DNA of 33,747 nucleotides from Candidatus Zambryskibacteria bacterium RIFCSPLOWO2_01_FULL_35_19 (GCA_001825335.1 MHWA01000020.1:1-33747); one strand, 5' to 3'; counted from the first letter of the stretch, positions 1 to 8,729 are shown. The notes: a model not told the origin generated them from the letters alone. Program-made: numbers and translations.

Positions 1-2
1 TT

Positions 3-758
3 TTGGGAGTTTCTATAACTGGATATTATGACAATAAGATTGTTCGTGATGACAAAAATTTGCAAATTTTACGCGATGAAGGAATCAAGGCAAACAAAAA
101 ATATGCTAAACGTTTTGGAGTAAATGAATCAACTGCCATTACTTGCGTCAAACCTCATGGCAACTCTGGGCAACTTTTGGGAGTGGGCTCTGGAATGCAC
201 ACTTGGTTTTCTAGATATTATATTCGTAGAGTCAGAATTTCAGCCAATGACCCTCTTTTGAAATTAGCAGAAAATCAAGGTGTGCCAATCAAACCAGAAG
301 TTGGTTATTCTACTTCAAACGCTTCCACTATGGTATTGGAGTTTCCTTGCAAAGCGCCTGATGGAGCAATGGTCAATAAAGATGTTACCGCTCTTGAATT
401 ATTGGAAGAATGGAAAAGATTGAAAACTAATTTTACCGAACACAATCCATCAGTGACTATCTATGTTGGTGATGAAGAATGGATCGCTGTAGCCAACTTT
501 GTTTATAAAAATTGGGACATAGTAGGCGGGCTTTCCTTCTTACCTCGAGACAATCACGTCTACCAACTCGCTCCTTATGAAGAAATCAGTAAAGAAGAAT
601 ACGAAAAACGAAAGAAAACACTTAAACACATAGATTTTTCAAAGTTGATGCTTTATGAAAAGAGCGACAATACAATCGGCGCCAAAGAGCTGGCCTGCGT
701 TGGTGGAGTCTGCGAAGCTGATGCTTTAGCTTTCACTCCTGAAATAAAAACAGCTTAA
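3..758 (+). CDS. C-terminal part of adenosylcobalamin-dependent (class II) ribonucleoside-triphosphate reductase, truncated by window start
   Basis: ORF open to window edge; ITCVKPHGNSGQLLGVGSGMHTWFSRYYIRRVRI and C-terminal ACVGGVC resemble class II RNR. Confidence 0.72.
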   Translation: MGVSITGYYDNKIVRDDKNLQILRDEGIKANKKYAKRFGVNESTAITCVKPHGNSGQLLGVGSGMHTWFSRYYIRRVRISANDPLLKLAENQGVPIKPEVGYSTSNASTMVLEFPCKAPDGAMVNKDVTALELLEEWKRLKTNFTEHNPSVTIYVGDEEWIAVANFVYKNWDIVGGLSFLPRDNHVYQLAPYEEISKEEYEKRKKTLKHIDFSKLMLYEKSDNTIGAKELACVGGVCEADALAFTPEIKTA

Positions 759-834
759 TACAATAATTAAAACCTATTTCTTTTGATTTAAAGTTATTCA
801 CAGAAAGTTTTGTTGATAGGTGTATAATGTATTT

Positions 835-1902
835 ATGGAAAACAAAATTATTCGTGTGGCTATAAATGGTGCTGGTAGAATTGGCCGAGCTTTTTTGCGT
901 CTTGTAGAAAATAATCCGCAAATAGAGGTAGTGGCTATAAATGACTTGGGTAATATAGAAAATATTGCTTATCTTTTGAAATACGATACAGCTTATGGGG
1001 CCTTACAGTTTGGAGTGAAAGTAAGTGATGACAAAAAGAAATTATTAATTAGTAAGTCCCACTTCGCTGAAGCTTCGCGGGATACTCAAGAAATAAATTT
1101 CTTGAGTGAAAAAGAGCCAGCCAATTTACCTTGGCAAGATTTAAATATTGATATAGTACTAGAATCCACAGGAGCTTTTACTAAATTTGAAACAGCTAAA
1201 GCTCACATAACAGCCGGAGCCAAGCGTGTAGTTATCACCGCTCCTACCAAAGATTCACCAGCAGATGATACTCAAGCTATGATACTTATGGGTATTAATG
1301 AAGAGAAATTAAAAACCTGCCAGATTTCCTCAAATGCTTCTTGCACTACAAACGCCGGCTCACCGCTTATACAAATTTTGAATGAAAAAATCGGCATAGA
1401 AAAAGCAGTTTTAAATACCATACACGGCTATACCGCTAGTCAAAGCATAGTAGACGGACCAAACAAAAAAGATTGGAAAGAGGGTAGAGCGGCCGCTCAA
1501 AATATAATCCCCACTTCTACCGGAGCCGCTATTGCTGTCACTAAAGTCTTGCCAGAATTAGAAGGCAAATTTGACGGCGTAGCTATGAGAGTGCCAGTGG
1601 TAGCTGGCTCTATAGTAGACGTCACCTTTATAGCCAAAAGAGAAACAAATGTAGAAGAAATAAATAATATTTTAAAAGAAGCATCCAAAGAAGAGCGCTG
1701 GCAAGGCATTTTTGCGGTTACCGAAGACCCAATAGTTTCCAGTGACATCATTGGCTCTCTTTATGGCTCTATTGCTGATTTAGGTTTAACTAGAGTAATA
1801 GATAAAAATCTGGTCAAAGTCTGCGCTTGGTATGACAACGAAATGGGCTACACCGCCACTCTCATCAAGCATGTTTTGAAAATGGGAGAGTATTTGAAGT
1901 AA
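835..1902 (+). CDS. gap: Glyceraldehyde-3-phosphate dehydrogenase, type I
   Basis: RVAINGAGRIGRAFLR, SNASCTTNAGSP, WYDNEMGY; ATG at 835 preferred over GTG at 820 because TATAAT lies at 823-828. Confidence 0.95.
   Translation: MENKIIRVAINGAGRIGRAFLRLVENNPQIEVVAINDLGNIENIAYLLKYDTAYGALQFGVKVSDDKKKLLISKSHFAEASRDTQEINFLSEKEPANLPWQDLNIDIVLESTGAFTKFETAKAHITAGAKRVVITAPTKDSPADDTQAMILMGINEEKLKTCQISSNASCTTNAGSPLIQILNEKIGIEKAVLNTIHGYTASQSIVDGPNKKDWKEGRAAAQNIIPTSTGAAIAVTKVLPELEGKFDGVAMRVPVVAGSIVDVTFIAKRETNVEEINNILKEASKEERWQGIFAVTEDPIVSSDIIGSLYGSIADLGLTRVIDKNLVKVCAWYDNEMGYTATLIKHVLKMGEYLK
1057..1082 (+). repeat. Palindromic repeat family P1 in gap
   Basis: TCCCACTTCGCTGAAGCTTCGCGGGA, encoding part of SKSHFAEASRDTQ. 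Confidence 0.85.
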
Positions 1903-1936
1903 AGTAAAGTTGGTTGTAGATATTAACATAATCAAG

Positions 1937-2407
1937 ATGAAAATATATTTTGCATCAGATCATGCGGGGTTTGAGATGAAAAAAGCTCTAGTCAAATTTG
2001 TAAAAGAGCTTGGTTTTGAGGTAGCTGATTTAGGTCCAGAAAAATTAGATCCAAAAGATGATTATCCTGTATTTATGGAAAAAATCGGATTAGAGATATT
2101 CAAACATCATAAAAATGCTAAAGCCATAACACTAGGAGCTTCTGGCCAAGGCGAAGCGATAGTGGTCAATAGATTTCCAAATGTTAGGGCAGTGGTTTTT
2201 TATGGTGGGAACAGAGAGATTATAAAATTATCTAGAGAACACAACGATGCAAATATTTTGTCACTTGGAGCTAAATTTATTAATTTAGAAGAAGCAGAAG
2301 AAGTTGTAAAACTTTGGTTAGAAACTCCATTTTCTGGGGACAAAAGACATATAAGAAGACTTGAAGAAATAGACGAGTTAGAAGAATCTCTTTATATCAA
2401 TCCTTAA
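1937..2407 (+). CDS. rpiB: Ribose 5-phosphate isomerase B
   Basis: MKIYFASDHAGFEMK, GASGQGEAIVVNRFPNVRA, REHNDANILSLGA; internal ATG at 1937 matches family N-terminus. Confidence 0.9.
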   Translation: MKIYFASDHAGFEMKKALVKFVKELGFEVADLGPEKLDPKDDYPVFMEKIGLEIFKHHKNAKAITLGASGQGEAIVVNRFPNVRAVVFYGGNREIIKLSREHNDANILSLGAKFINLEEAEEVVKLWLETPFSGDKRHIRRLEEIDELEESLYINP

Positions 2408-2437
2408 TTTATTATTAAAAGTGAGTAATATTCAAAT

Positions 2438-3109
2438 ATGCTAGAAATCATTCCTTCTATCATTCCTCAAAATTTAAATATTGTTAGAGATAGACTTGGT
2501 AAAATTTTGGGTTCAGTCAAAAAAGTACAAATAGACATTGTTGATGGAATTTATGCTCCCACAAAAACTTGGCCTTTTAATAATAACCAATTTGAAGAAA
2601 TACAAAAAATAGCAGGTGGAAGAGAGAAATTTCCTTATATTAATGATTTTATTTTAGAAATAGATATGTTGGTGCTTCATCCTATTGAATATTTATCTGA
2701 TTTTATTTCACTTGGAGCAAAAAGTTTTATTATTCATATTGATTCTACTGATCATATAAAAGAATGTTTAGAAAATATAAAAGAAGCAGGTGCAAAAGTA
2801 GGTCTTGGTATTAAACCTTCCGGAGATATTTCTTTATTAGAATCTTTTTTACCAGAAGCAGATTTTGTTCAGTTTATGGGTAATGACAAGGTGGGGTATA
2901 GTGGAGTAGATTTAGATAAATACGTTTTAGAAAAAATAAAAAATTTTCATAAAAGACATCCTTCAGTAGAAATTCAAATTGATATAGGAGTAACAGAAGA
3001 AACAATTCCTAAATTCAAAGAGGCGGGTGTAACTTCTTTTATTTCTGGCTCGTCTATTTTTAACACAAATAATCCAAAAGAGGCTATAATGAATCTACAA
3101 AATTTTTAA
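2438..3109 (+). CDS. Ribulose-phosphate 3-epimerase family protein (divergent)
   Basis: TIM-barrel motifs IDIVDGIYAP, GLGIKPSGD, FMGNDKVGYSG, ISGSSIF. Confidence 0.75.
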   Translation: MLEIIPSIIPQNLNIVRDRLGKILGSVKKVQIDIVDGIYAPTKTWPFNNNQFEEIQKIAGGREKFPYINDFILEIDMLVLHPIEYLSDFISLGAKSFIIHIDSTDHIKECLENIKEAGAKVGLGIKPSGDISLLESFLPEADFVQFMGNDKVGYSGVDLDKYVLEKIKNFHKRHPSVEIQIDIGVTEETIPKFKEAGVTSFISGSSIFNTNNPKEAIMNLQNF

Positions 3110-3118
3110 TTATTTAAG

Positions 3119-3154
3119 TTGACAATATTTGACTGTGTATATACAATGTATATA
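3119..3154 (+). promoter_or_regulatory. mazEF promoter with palindromic operator
   Basis: TTGACA (3119-3124), 17-nt spacer, TACAAT (3142-3147); perfect palindrome TATATACA-A-TGTATATA (3138-3154) overlaps the -10. Confidence 0.75.
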
Positions 3155-3177
3155 TATTAAAGATAATTTAAAATAAG

Positions 3178-3417
3178 ATGACTACTAAATTACAAAAATG
3201 GGGCAATAGCTTAGGAATTAGGTTACCAAAAGAAATACTGAAAAAAGCCAAATTAAAAGACGGTAGGACTGTTTCTATAAAAAATGTTGGGGACTCTATT
3301 GTTATCACTGCCAGTTCAAAAGAAGAAACTCTTGAAAGTCTGTCTTCAAAAATAACTCCAGAAAATAGATACGATGAATTGTATTGGGGTCCTCCAGTTG
3401 GTAATGAAGTATGGTAA
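3178..3417 (+). CDS. mazE: MazE/AbrB-family antitoxin
   Basis: MTTKLQKWGNSLGIRLPKEILKKAKLKDGRTVSI: SpoVT/AbrB-like N-terminus. Confidence 0.92.
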   Translation: MTTKLQKWGNSLGIRLPKEILKKAKLKDGRTVSIKNVGDSIVITASSKEETLESLSSKITPENRYDELYWGPPVGNEVW

Positions 3418-3740
3418 AAAAATATATACCAGATAGAGGTGATATCTGTTGGGCGTCTTTAGACCCCACTCTTGGTCATGAACAAAAAGGCAGAAGACCA
3501 GTTTTGGTGTTGTCTCCTAAAATATATAATAACCTTTCTGGTTTAGCTTTAATTTGCCCCATAACTTCCAAAATCAAACCATACCCATATGTCGTTTTGT
3601 TGGGGGACAAAGGTGTCATTCTGACAGACCAAATTAGATCAGTCTCCTGGCAAAGGAGAAATTTGAAATTTGTAACCAAAGCACCAACCGAAATTTTAAC
3701 AAATGTTTTTTCAAAAATAAAAATACTTTTGGATGTTTAA
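3411..3740 (+). CDS. mazF: MazF-family endoribonuclease toxin
   Basis: PDRGDICWASLDPTLGHEQKGRRPVLVLSP, ICPITSK; ATGGTAA overlap with mazE. Confidence 0.93.
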   Translation: MVKKYIPDRGDICWASLDPTLGHEQKGRRPVLVLSPKIYNNLSGLALICPITSKIKPYPYVVLLGDKGVILTDQIRSVSWQRRNLKFVTKAPTEILTNVFSKIKILLDV

Positions 3741-3767
3741 TTAATTTTTTATTGCTATAATATAAAT

Positions 3768-3941
3768 ATGAATAAATCTAAAATAATAGTTCTAATTTTA
3801 ATATTTATATTTTTATTAGGTTTTATTCCTATATGGACACATGTAAACATTTTTGGCAGTGAACGTATAAATTCCTATGAATTTTTTGGTAACTGTTGGC
3901 TAGGTGATGTTCGTTTATGTGACTATGACCCATTTAATTAG
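3768..3941 (+). CDS. 57-aa small protein with N-terminal hydrophobic segment, below ORF-track cutoff
   Basis: MNKSKIIVLILIFIFLLGFIPIWTHVNIFGSERINSYEFFGNCWLGDVRLCDYDPFN; TGCTATAAT (3753-3761) puts +1 at 3768 = ATG. Confidence 0.6.
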   Translation: MNKSKIIVLILIFIFLLGFIPIWTHVNIFGSERINSYEFFGNCWLGDVRLCDYDPFN

Positions 3942-3966
3942 AATGAATTATTAAATTAAACTAAAA

Positions 3967-4809
3967 ATGCCTCAATTAACAGATGAAAAAATAATATGGA
4001 TGGAAGAGAAAGCGCGAGATATTCGCATTTCTATTATTGAAATGCTTGTAGAAGCAGGTTCAGGACACACTGCCGGTCCTTTAGGGATGGCAGATATATT
4101 TACTGTACTTTATTTTCATATATTAAAACACGATCCCACTAATCCTATGTGGGAAGATAGAGACCGGTTAATCCTTTCAAATGGACATATATGCCCAGCC
4201 CTTTATGCCACTATGGCTCATAGTGGTTATCTCAAATTAGAAGAATTAAAAACTTTACGTCAATTTGGTAGTCGCCTCCAAGGACATCCGCATCGTGAAT
4301 TTTTATCATTTATTGAAACTAGCTCTGGTCCTCTTGGACTTGGTCTTTCCCAAACAATAGGGATGTGTTTGGCCGACAAGATGGACAATGGAAAATTTTC
4401 GGGCAAACAATTTTATTGTTTGATGAGTGATGGAGAACTGCAAGAAGGAAATGTATGGGAAGCGATGATGTTGGCATCCAAAGAAAGACTTCAAAACTTA
4501 ACAGTAATTATAGATAGAAATAACATTCAAATAGAAGGTTTTACTGAAGACATTATGCCGTTAGAGCCATTAAAAGAAAAATGGCAGTCTTTTAATTGGG
4601 ATGTGCGGACAATAGACGGTCATAATTTTCAAGAAATAGTATCGGCAATAGGCGAAGCTCAAGCTGTCTTTGCCAAACCGTCAGTTATTATTGCTAATAC
4701 TATTGCAGGTAAGGGAGTCTCTTTTATGGAAATAAATTATAAATGGCACGGCAAACCTCCAACTAAAGAAGAGGGAGAGAGAGCGATAACTGAATTAAAA
4801 TTAACCTAA
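3967..4809 (+). CDS. Transketolase, N-terminal (TPP-binding) subunit
   Basis: SGHTAGPLGMADIFTVLYF, SDGELQEGNVWEAMM, HGKPPTKEE. Confidence 0.93.
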   Translation: MPQLTDEKIIWMEEKARDIRISIIEMLVEAGSGHTAGPLGMADIFTVLYFHILKHDPTNPMWEDRDRLILSNGHICPALYATMAHSGYLKLEELKTLRQFGSRLQGHPHREFLSFIETSSGPLGLGLSQTIGMCLADKMDNGKFSGKQFYCLMSDGELQEGNVWEAMMLASKERLQNLTVIIDRNNIQIEGFTEDIMPLEPLKEKWQSFNWDVRTIDGHNFQEIVSAIGEAQAVFAKPSVIIANTIAGKGVSFMEINYKWHGKPPTKEEGERAITELKLT

Positions 4810-4891
4810 TTATACTAAGTACCCTAATTATTCTAAACAAACCTCAATTTACTAAATAGATTAATTAGAATAATTAGAATAATTTGAAAAA

Positions 4892-5887
4892 ATGTTAAAC
4901 AACGAATTAAAACTTAATACAAAATTATTTAATGAAGATGTAGAGCAAATACCTATCCGTCAAGGTTTTGGTGAGGGGCTGGTCATTGCTGGGGATGAAA
5001 ATAAAAATGTGATTGGACTTTGTGCTGATTTAAATGAATCAACCAAAATGAATTTGTTTGCCGAAAAATATCCTGAAAGATTTATTCAAGTTGGAGTAGC
5101 CGAACAAAACTTAGCCACAGTCGCAAGTGGTATGGCGGCTATGGGTAAAATACCTTTTATATCTTCTTACGCTATGTTTAGCCCAGGACGAAATTGGGAA
5201 CAAATAAGAACAACGATCGCTTATAATGACAGACCAGTAAAAATAATAGGCAGTCACGCAGGAATCTCTGTAGGGCCCGATGGAGGTACTCATCAAGCTA
5301 TAGAAGACATTGCTATTATGCGCGTACTTCCCAATATGATTGTCCTTTCTCCTTGTGATGCAATAGAAGCAAAAAAGGCGACTATAGCGACCGCCAAAAT
5401 AGATAAACCGGTTTATATTCGTTTATTAAGAGAAAAAACACCAATCATCACCACAGAAGAAACACCATTTGAAATAGGTAAAGCTAAAGTTTTTTTTGCT
5501 CCACCAATGAAAGCTCAAGTAGGTATCATCGCTACTGGGGCCTTAGTTTACAATGCTATTTTGGCTGCTCAAAGATTTGCACAAAAAGGCATCTCTGTTA
5601 AAGTTTTAAATATTGCAAGTATTCGACCACTAGATTTTGAAGCCATTATTAATCTAGCCAAAGAAAGTGGCGCTTTGGTCAGTGTAGAAGAGCACCAAAT
5701 AGTTGGAGGACTCGGCTCTGCCATAGCTGAAGTTTTAGTTCAAAATTATCCTGTCCCTATGGAATTAATAGGAGTTCATGACAAATTTGGCCAATCCGGC
5801 ACTCCAGAAGAACTGATAGAACACTATGGTATGAGCGTTTCTCATATTGAAAGGGCGGTGGAGAAAGTGATAGAAAGGAAAAATTAA
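4892..5887 (+). CDS. Transketolase, C-terminal (pyrimidine-binding) subunit
   Basis: IRQGFGEGLVIAG, VGVAEQNLATVASGMA, SHAGISVGPDGGTHQAIED, EEHQIVGGLGSA. Confidence 0.93.
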   Translation: MLNNELKLNTKLFNEDVEQIPIRQGFGEGLVIAGDENKNVIGLCADLNESTKMNLFAEKYPERFIQVGVAEQNLATVASGMAAMGKIPFISSYAMFSPGRNWEQIRTTIAYNDRPVKIIGSHAGISVGPDGGTHQAIEDIAIMRVLPNMIVLSPCDAIEAKKATIATAKIDKPVYIRLLREKTPIITTEETPFEIGKAKVFFAPPMKAQVGIIATGALVYNAILAAQRFAQKGISVKVLNIASIRPLDFEAIINLAKESGALVSVEEHQIVGGLGSAIAEVLVQNYPVPMELIGVHDKFGQSGTPEELIEHYGMSVSHIERAVEKVIERKN

Positions 5888-5900
5888 TCCACAGGCATTC

Positions 5901-5929
5901 TTGCAAGTATTTTGTAAATCTGATATTTT
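5901..5929 (+). promoter_or_regulatory. Candidate promoter for RNA locus 5936-6056
   Basis: TTGCAA (5901-5906), 17-nt spacer, TATTTT (5924-5929) with extended TGa. Confidence 0.5.
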
Positions 5930-5935
5930 GATATT

Positions 5936-6056
5936 AGGTGTGTGCAATATGTCCCGGGAAAGGAGGTGATCCACACCTTTTCGGGTTATCTTTATCCTAA
6001 AGAAAGGAGGGTGGCGGCAAAAGCAACGAGGGGCTATCACAACTGGTAGCCCCTTT
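5936..6056 (+). ncRNA. Candidate structured small RNA with a 15-nt complement to the 16S 3' tail
   Basis: GC-rich; AAAGGAGGTGATCCA at 5959-5973; hairpin CCCG..GGTG-atcca-CACC..CGGG; terminator-like hairpin at end; promoter-like boxes upstream. Confidence 0.55.
6030..6056 (+). terminator. Rho-independent terminator
   Basis: GGGGCTATC-acaact-GGTAGCCCC followed by TTT. Confidence 0.7.
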
Positions 6057-6060
6057 AAAT

Positions 6061-7065
6061 TTACATAATTTTTTGAGGTCTATAATCTTGTGAAGCTTGA
6101 GAAAGGAATTTGAGCATATCTTCTTGAGAAAGTAGACCCTTTTGAGCCCCTACATATTGAACTACCGACATTGAATTGATCGGAGCCCAGAGGAAAGCTT
6201 CTGAAAGAGATTTACCCAAAGCAATAGCAGAAGTAAAGGTGGCTGAAAAAGCATCCCCAGCACCAGTGCGATCAAATGGAGGTTTTTCGTCAGGGAAAGG
6301 AGGCATAAAAAACCCCTCATAACCATCATAAGCGTAAGCTCCTTTTGGTCCATCAGTAATGACTGTTACATTTGGTCCAATATCGTGCATCCCTTTTAGT
6401 AAATTTTTAATATCTTGCTCTTCTGGTTTATTTAAAATATTTTTAGCTTCTTCTACATTACAGAAAAAGATATCCGTGCGAGCATACAAATCTTTTAATT
6501 TTTCTATTCCCATTTTCATTTGAAAAGTGCCCGGTTGGAAAGCCAATTTTATTTCTTGATTTTTTCTTAAATACTCTAAAATTTCCTGATGATAATCTAA
6601 AGAATTTTCTCCAAGAGAGGAGAGATAAACCCATTTTGGTTTACCAATATCTGGCAACTTATATTCATACTCTTCATGTTTGACTAAAATAGTGCGGTCA
6701 TCTTCAAACCAAAGCACATAATGATAGTTAGTCAATTTATCTTTATGGACTTTAACAAAAGGGGTAGCTACTTTATTTTTGTTTAAGGTAGCAATACACT
6801 CATGACCATTGTGGTCATCTCCTACGTTTGCTATTAAAGCGGCATTTAATCCTAACCGAGTAGCACAAACAGCAGCATTGGGACTATTACCCACAGCTCT
6901 AACTTCTTCCATAAATTCATAAGGAACTTTGTCTCCAAATCTCAAAGTTAATTCACATTTTTTGCCCTCTTGATTACAAATTGTTTTTGCATCTTTTAAT
7001 CTAATGAAGGCGTCAGTAGTGATGTCCCCAATAGCAACAAAATCAAAATTTTTATTTTCATACAT
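6061..7065 (-). CDS. PfkB-family carbohydrate/nucleoside kinase
   Basis: AIGDITTDAFIRL, GNSPNAAVCATRLGL, FDRTGAGDAFSATF. Confidence 0.9.
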   Translation of the reverse strand: MYENKNFDFVAIGDITTDAFIRLKDAKTICNQEGKKCELTLRFGDKVPYEFMEEVRAVGNSPNAAVCATRLGLNAALIANVGDDHNGHECIATLNKNKVATPFVKVHKDKLTNYHYVLWFEDDRTILVKHEEYEYKLPDIGKPKWVYLSSLGENSLDYHQEILEYLRKNQEIKLAFQPGTFQMKMGIEKLKDLYARTDIFFCNVEEAKNILNKPEEQDIKNLLKGMHDIGPNVTVITDGPKGAYAYDGYEGFFMPPFPDEKPPFDRTGAGDAFSATFTSAIALGKSLSEAFLWAPINSMSVVQYVGAQKGLLSQEDMLKFLSQASQDYRPQKIM

Positions 7066-7142
7066 ATCGTTATTTTTTATTGTTGTTTTTATTATACACC
7101 TATAATTATTTTGAAAAATAAAAAATATGATAATATGTGGAT

Positions 7143-8006
7143 ATGATAAAAACTTTACGCGAATATATTGCAGAAGCTGAAGAAAAAAAAATTGCTATTG
7201 GGCATTTTAATATTTCAAATTCAGAAGGTTTTTGGGCGGTAGTTAATGCTTCTAAAAAATTAAATTTGCCGGTTATTATAGGTGTATCTGAAGGCGAAAG
7301 AGATTTCATCGGAATAAAACAAGTTAAAGCTTTGGTGGATACTGTCAAAGCTCTTGATTTACCAATATTTTTAAATGCTGACCATAGTTATTCGGTAGAA
7401 AGAATAAAAGAAGTAGTAGATACTGATTTTGATGCTGCTATTATAGATGGAGCAGAAAAATCTTTTGAAGAAAATTTAAAAATGACTAAAGATTCTGTTG
7501 AATATAAAAATTTGAAAAATCCAAAAATACTAATAGAAGGAGAACTTGGCTTTATTGGTAAATCTTCAAAGATGCTTCTAGAACTTCCTGAAAATGCCGA
7601 GATTTCTCTTGAAACTATGACTAAACCAGAAGAAGCCAGTGAATTTGTAAAAGAAACTGGTGTAGATTTGTTTGCTCCAGCAGTAGGCAACATTCACGGT
7701 ATGATAAAAAGTGGTAATCCAAAATTAAATATAGAAAGAATAAAAGAAATCAGAGAAGCTACAAGGACGCCCCTTGTACTTCATGGAGGTTCGGGTATTA
7801 CAGATGAAGAATTCAAACAGGCCATTCTAGCTGGTATCTCTATTGTCCATATCAATACCGAATTGCGTCTCGCTTATAGACAAGCTCTTCAAAAATCTCT
7901 AAATGAATTTCCAGATGAAATCGCTCCTTATAAATATCTTCGTCCTGCCCGTGAAGCTATGCAAGCGGTGGTGGAAAAGAGGATGATGTTGTTTGCAAAT
8001 TTGTAA
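7143..8006 (+). CDS. Class II fructose-bisphosphate aldolase
   Basis: AIGHFNISNSEGFWAVV, LNADHSYSVE, EGELGFIG, LVLHGGSGI; start moved to ATG 7143. Confidence 0.9.
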   Translation: MIKTLREYIAEAEEKKIAIGHFNISNSEGFWAVVNASKKLNLPVIIGVSEGERDFIGIKQVKALVDTVKALDLPIFLNADHSYSVERIKEVVDTDFDAAIIDGAEKSFEENLKMTKDSVEYKNLKNPKILIEGELGFIGKSSKMLLELPENAEISLETMTKPEEASEFVKETGVDLFAPAVGNIHGMIKSGNPKLNIERIKEIREATRTPLVLHGGSGITDEEFKQAILAGISIVHINTELRLAYRQALQKSLNEFPDEIAPYKYLRPAREAMQAVVEKRMMLFANL

Positions 8007-8037
8007 AAATTTATATTTCTGTTATGATATCTCTGTA

Positions 8038-8709
8038 ATGACCATAAATATAAAAGCAGAAAAAAGAGACAAATTCGGTAAATTAAAAAACTTAAGAAAA
8101 GAAGAGTTTTTACCGGCTGTTTATTATGGACACAAAAATAAATCCACTTCTATTCAAATCAAAAAAAGTGACTTCCTTAAAGCTTGGAAAAATGCCGGTG
8201 AATCAACTGTTATAAATCTGGTCACTCCAGAAGGAGAATTGGGAGCGCTTATTCACGATATTGATTTAGACCCATTAACTAATGAACCAAGACATGCTGA
8301 TTTTTATATCTTTGAAAAAGGACATAAGATTGAAATTGAAATTCCAATTGAATTTGTAGGTATCTCTCCAGCAATAAAAGATTTGGGAGGTTCATTAATA
8401 AAAATATTACGAACACTTAAAATAGAGTCCGAACCTTCAAATCTTCCTCATCAAATTGAAGTAGATATTTCCTCTATTACCGAGCTTGAGGGTCAAATTT
8501 TGGCTAAAGATATAATTTTACCTAAAGGAGTTGAACTTGTAGAAAATCCTGATGAAGTGGTAGTAACTGTGGCTACAGCCAAAGAAGAAGAAATAGAGGA
8601 AGCTCCAGTAGCTGACTTATCTCAAATAGAAGTTGAAAAGAAAGGCAAGAAAGAAGCCGACTCAACTGAAAGCTCCGTCGAGCCAAAGGAAGGAGATTCA
8701 AAAGAATAA
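8038..8709 (+). CDS. rplY: 50S ribosomal protein L25/CTC family
   Basis: MTINIKAEKRDKFGKLKNLRKEEFLPAVYYGHKNKS, HADFY; start moved to 8038. Confidence 0.9.
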   Translation: MTINIKAEKRDKFGKLKNLRKEEFLPAVYYGHKNKSTSIQIKKSDFLKAWKNAGESTVINLVTPEGELGALIHDIDLDPLTNEPRHADFYIFEKGHKIEIEIPIEFVGISPAIKDLGGSLIKILRTLKIESEPSNLPHQIEVDISSITELEGQILAKDIILPKGVELVENPDEVVVTVATAKEEEIEEAPVADLSQIEVEKKGKKEADSTESSVEPKEGDSKE

Positions 8710-8729
8710 ATTTGCTATAATAAATTTGT

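Noticed and set aside
3967-5887. Split transketolase as a novelty
   Set aside because: Two-subunit transketolases are common in archaea and many bacteria.
5765-6040. 91-aa minus-strand ORF
   Set aside because: Antisense to the transketolase C-terminal gene and the candidate small RNA; no domain.
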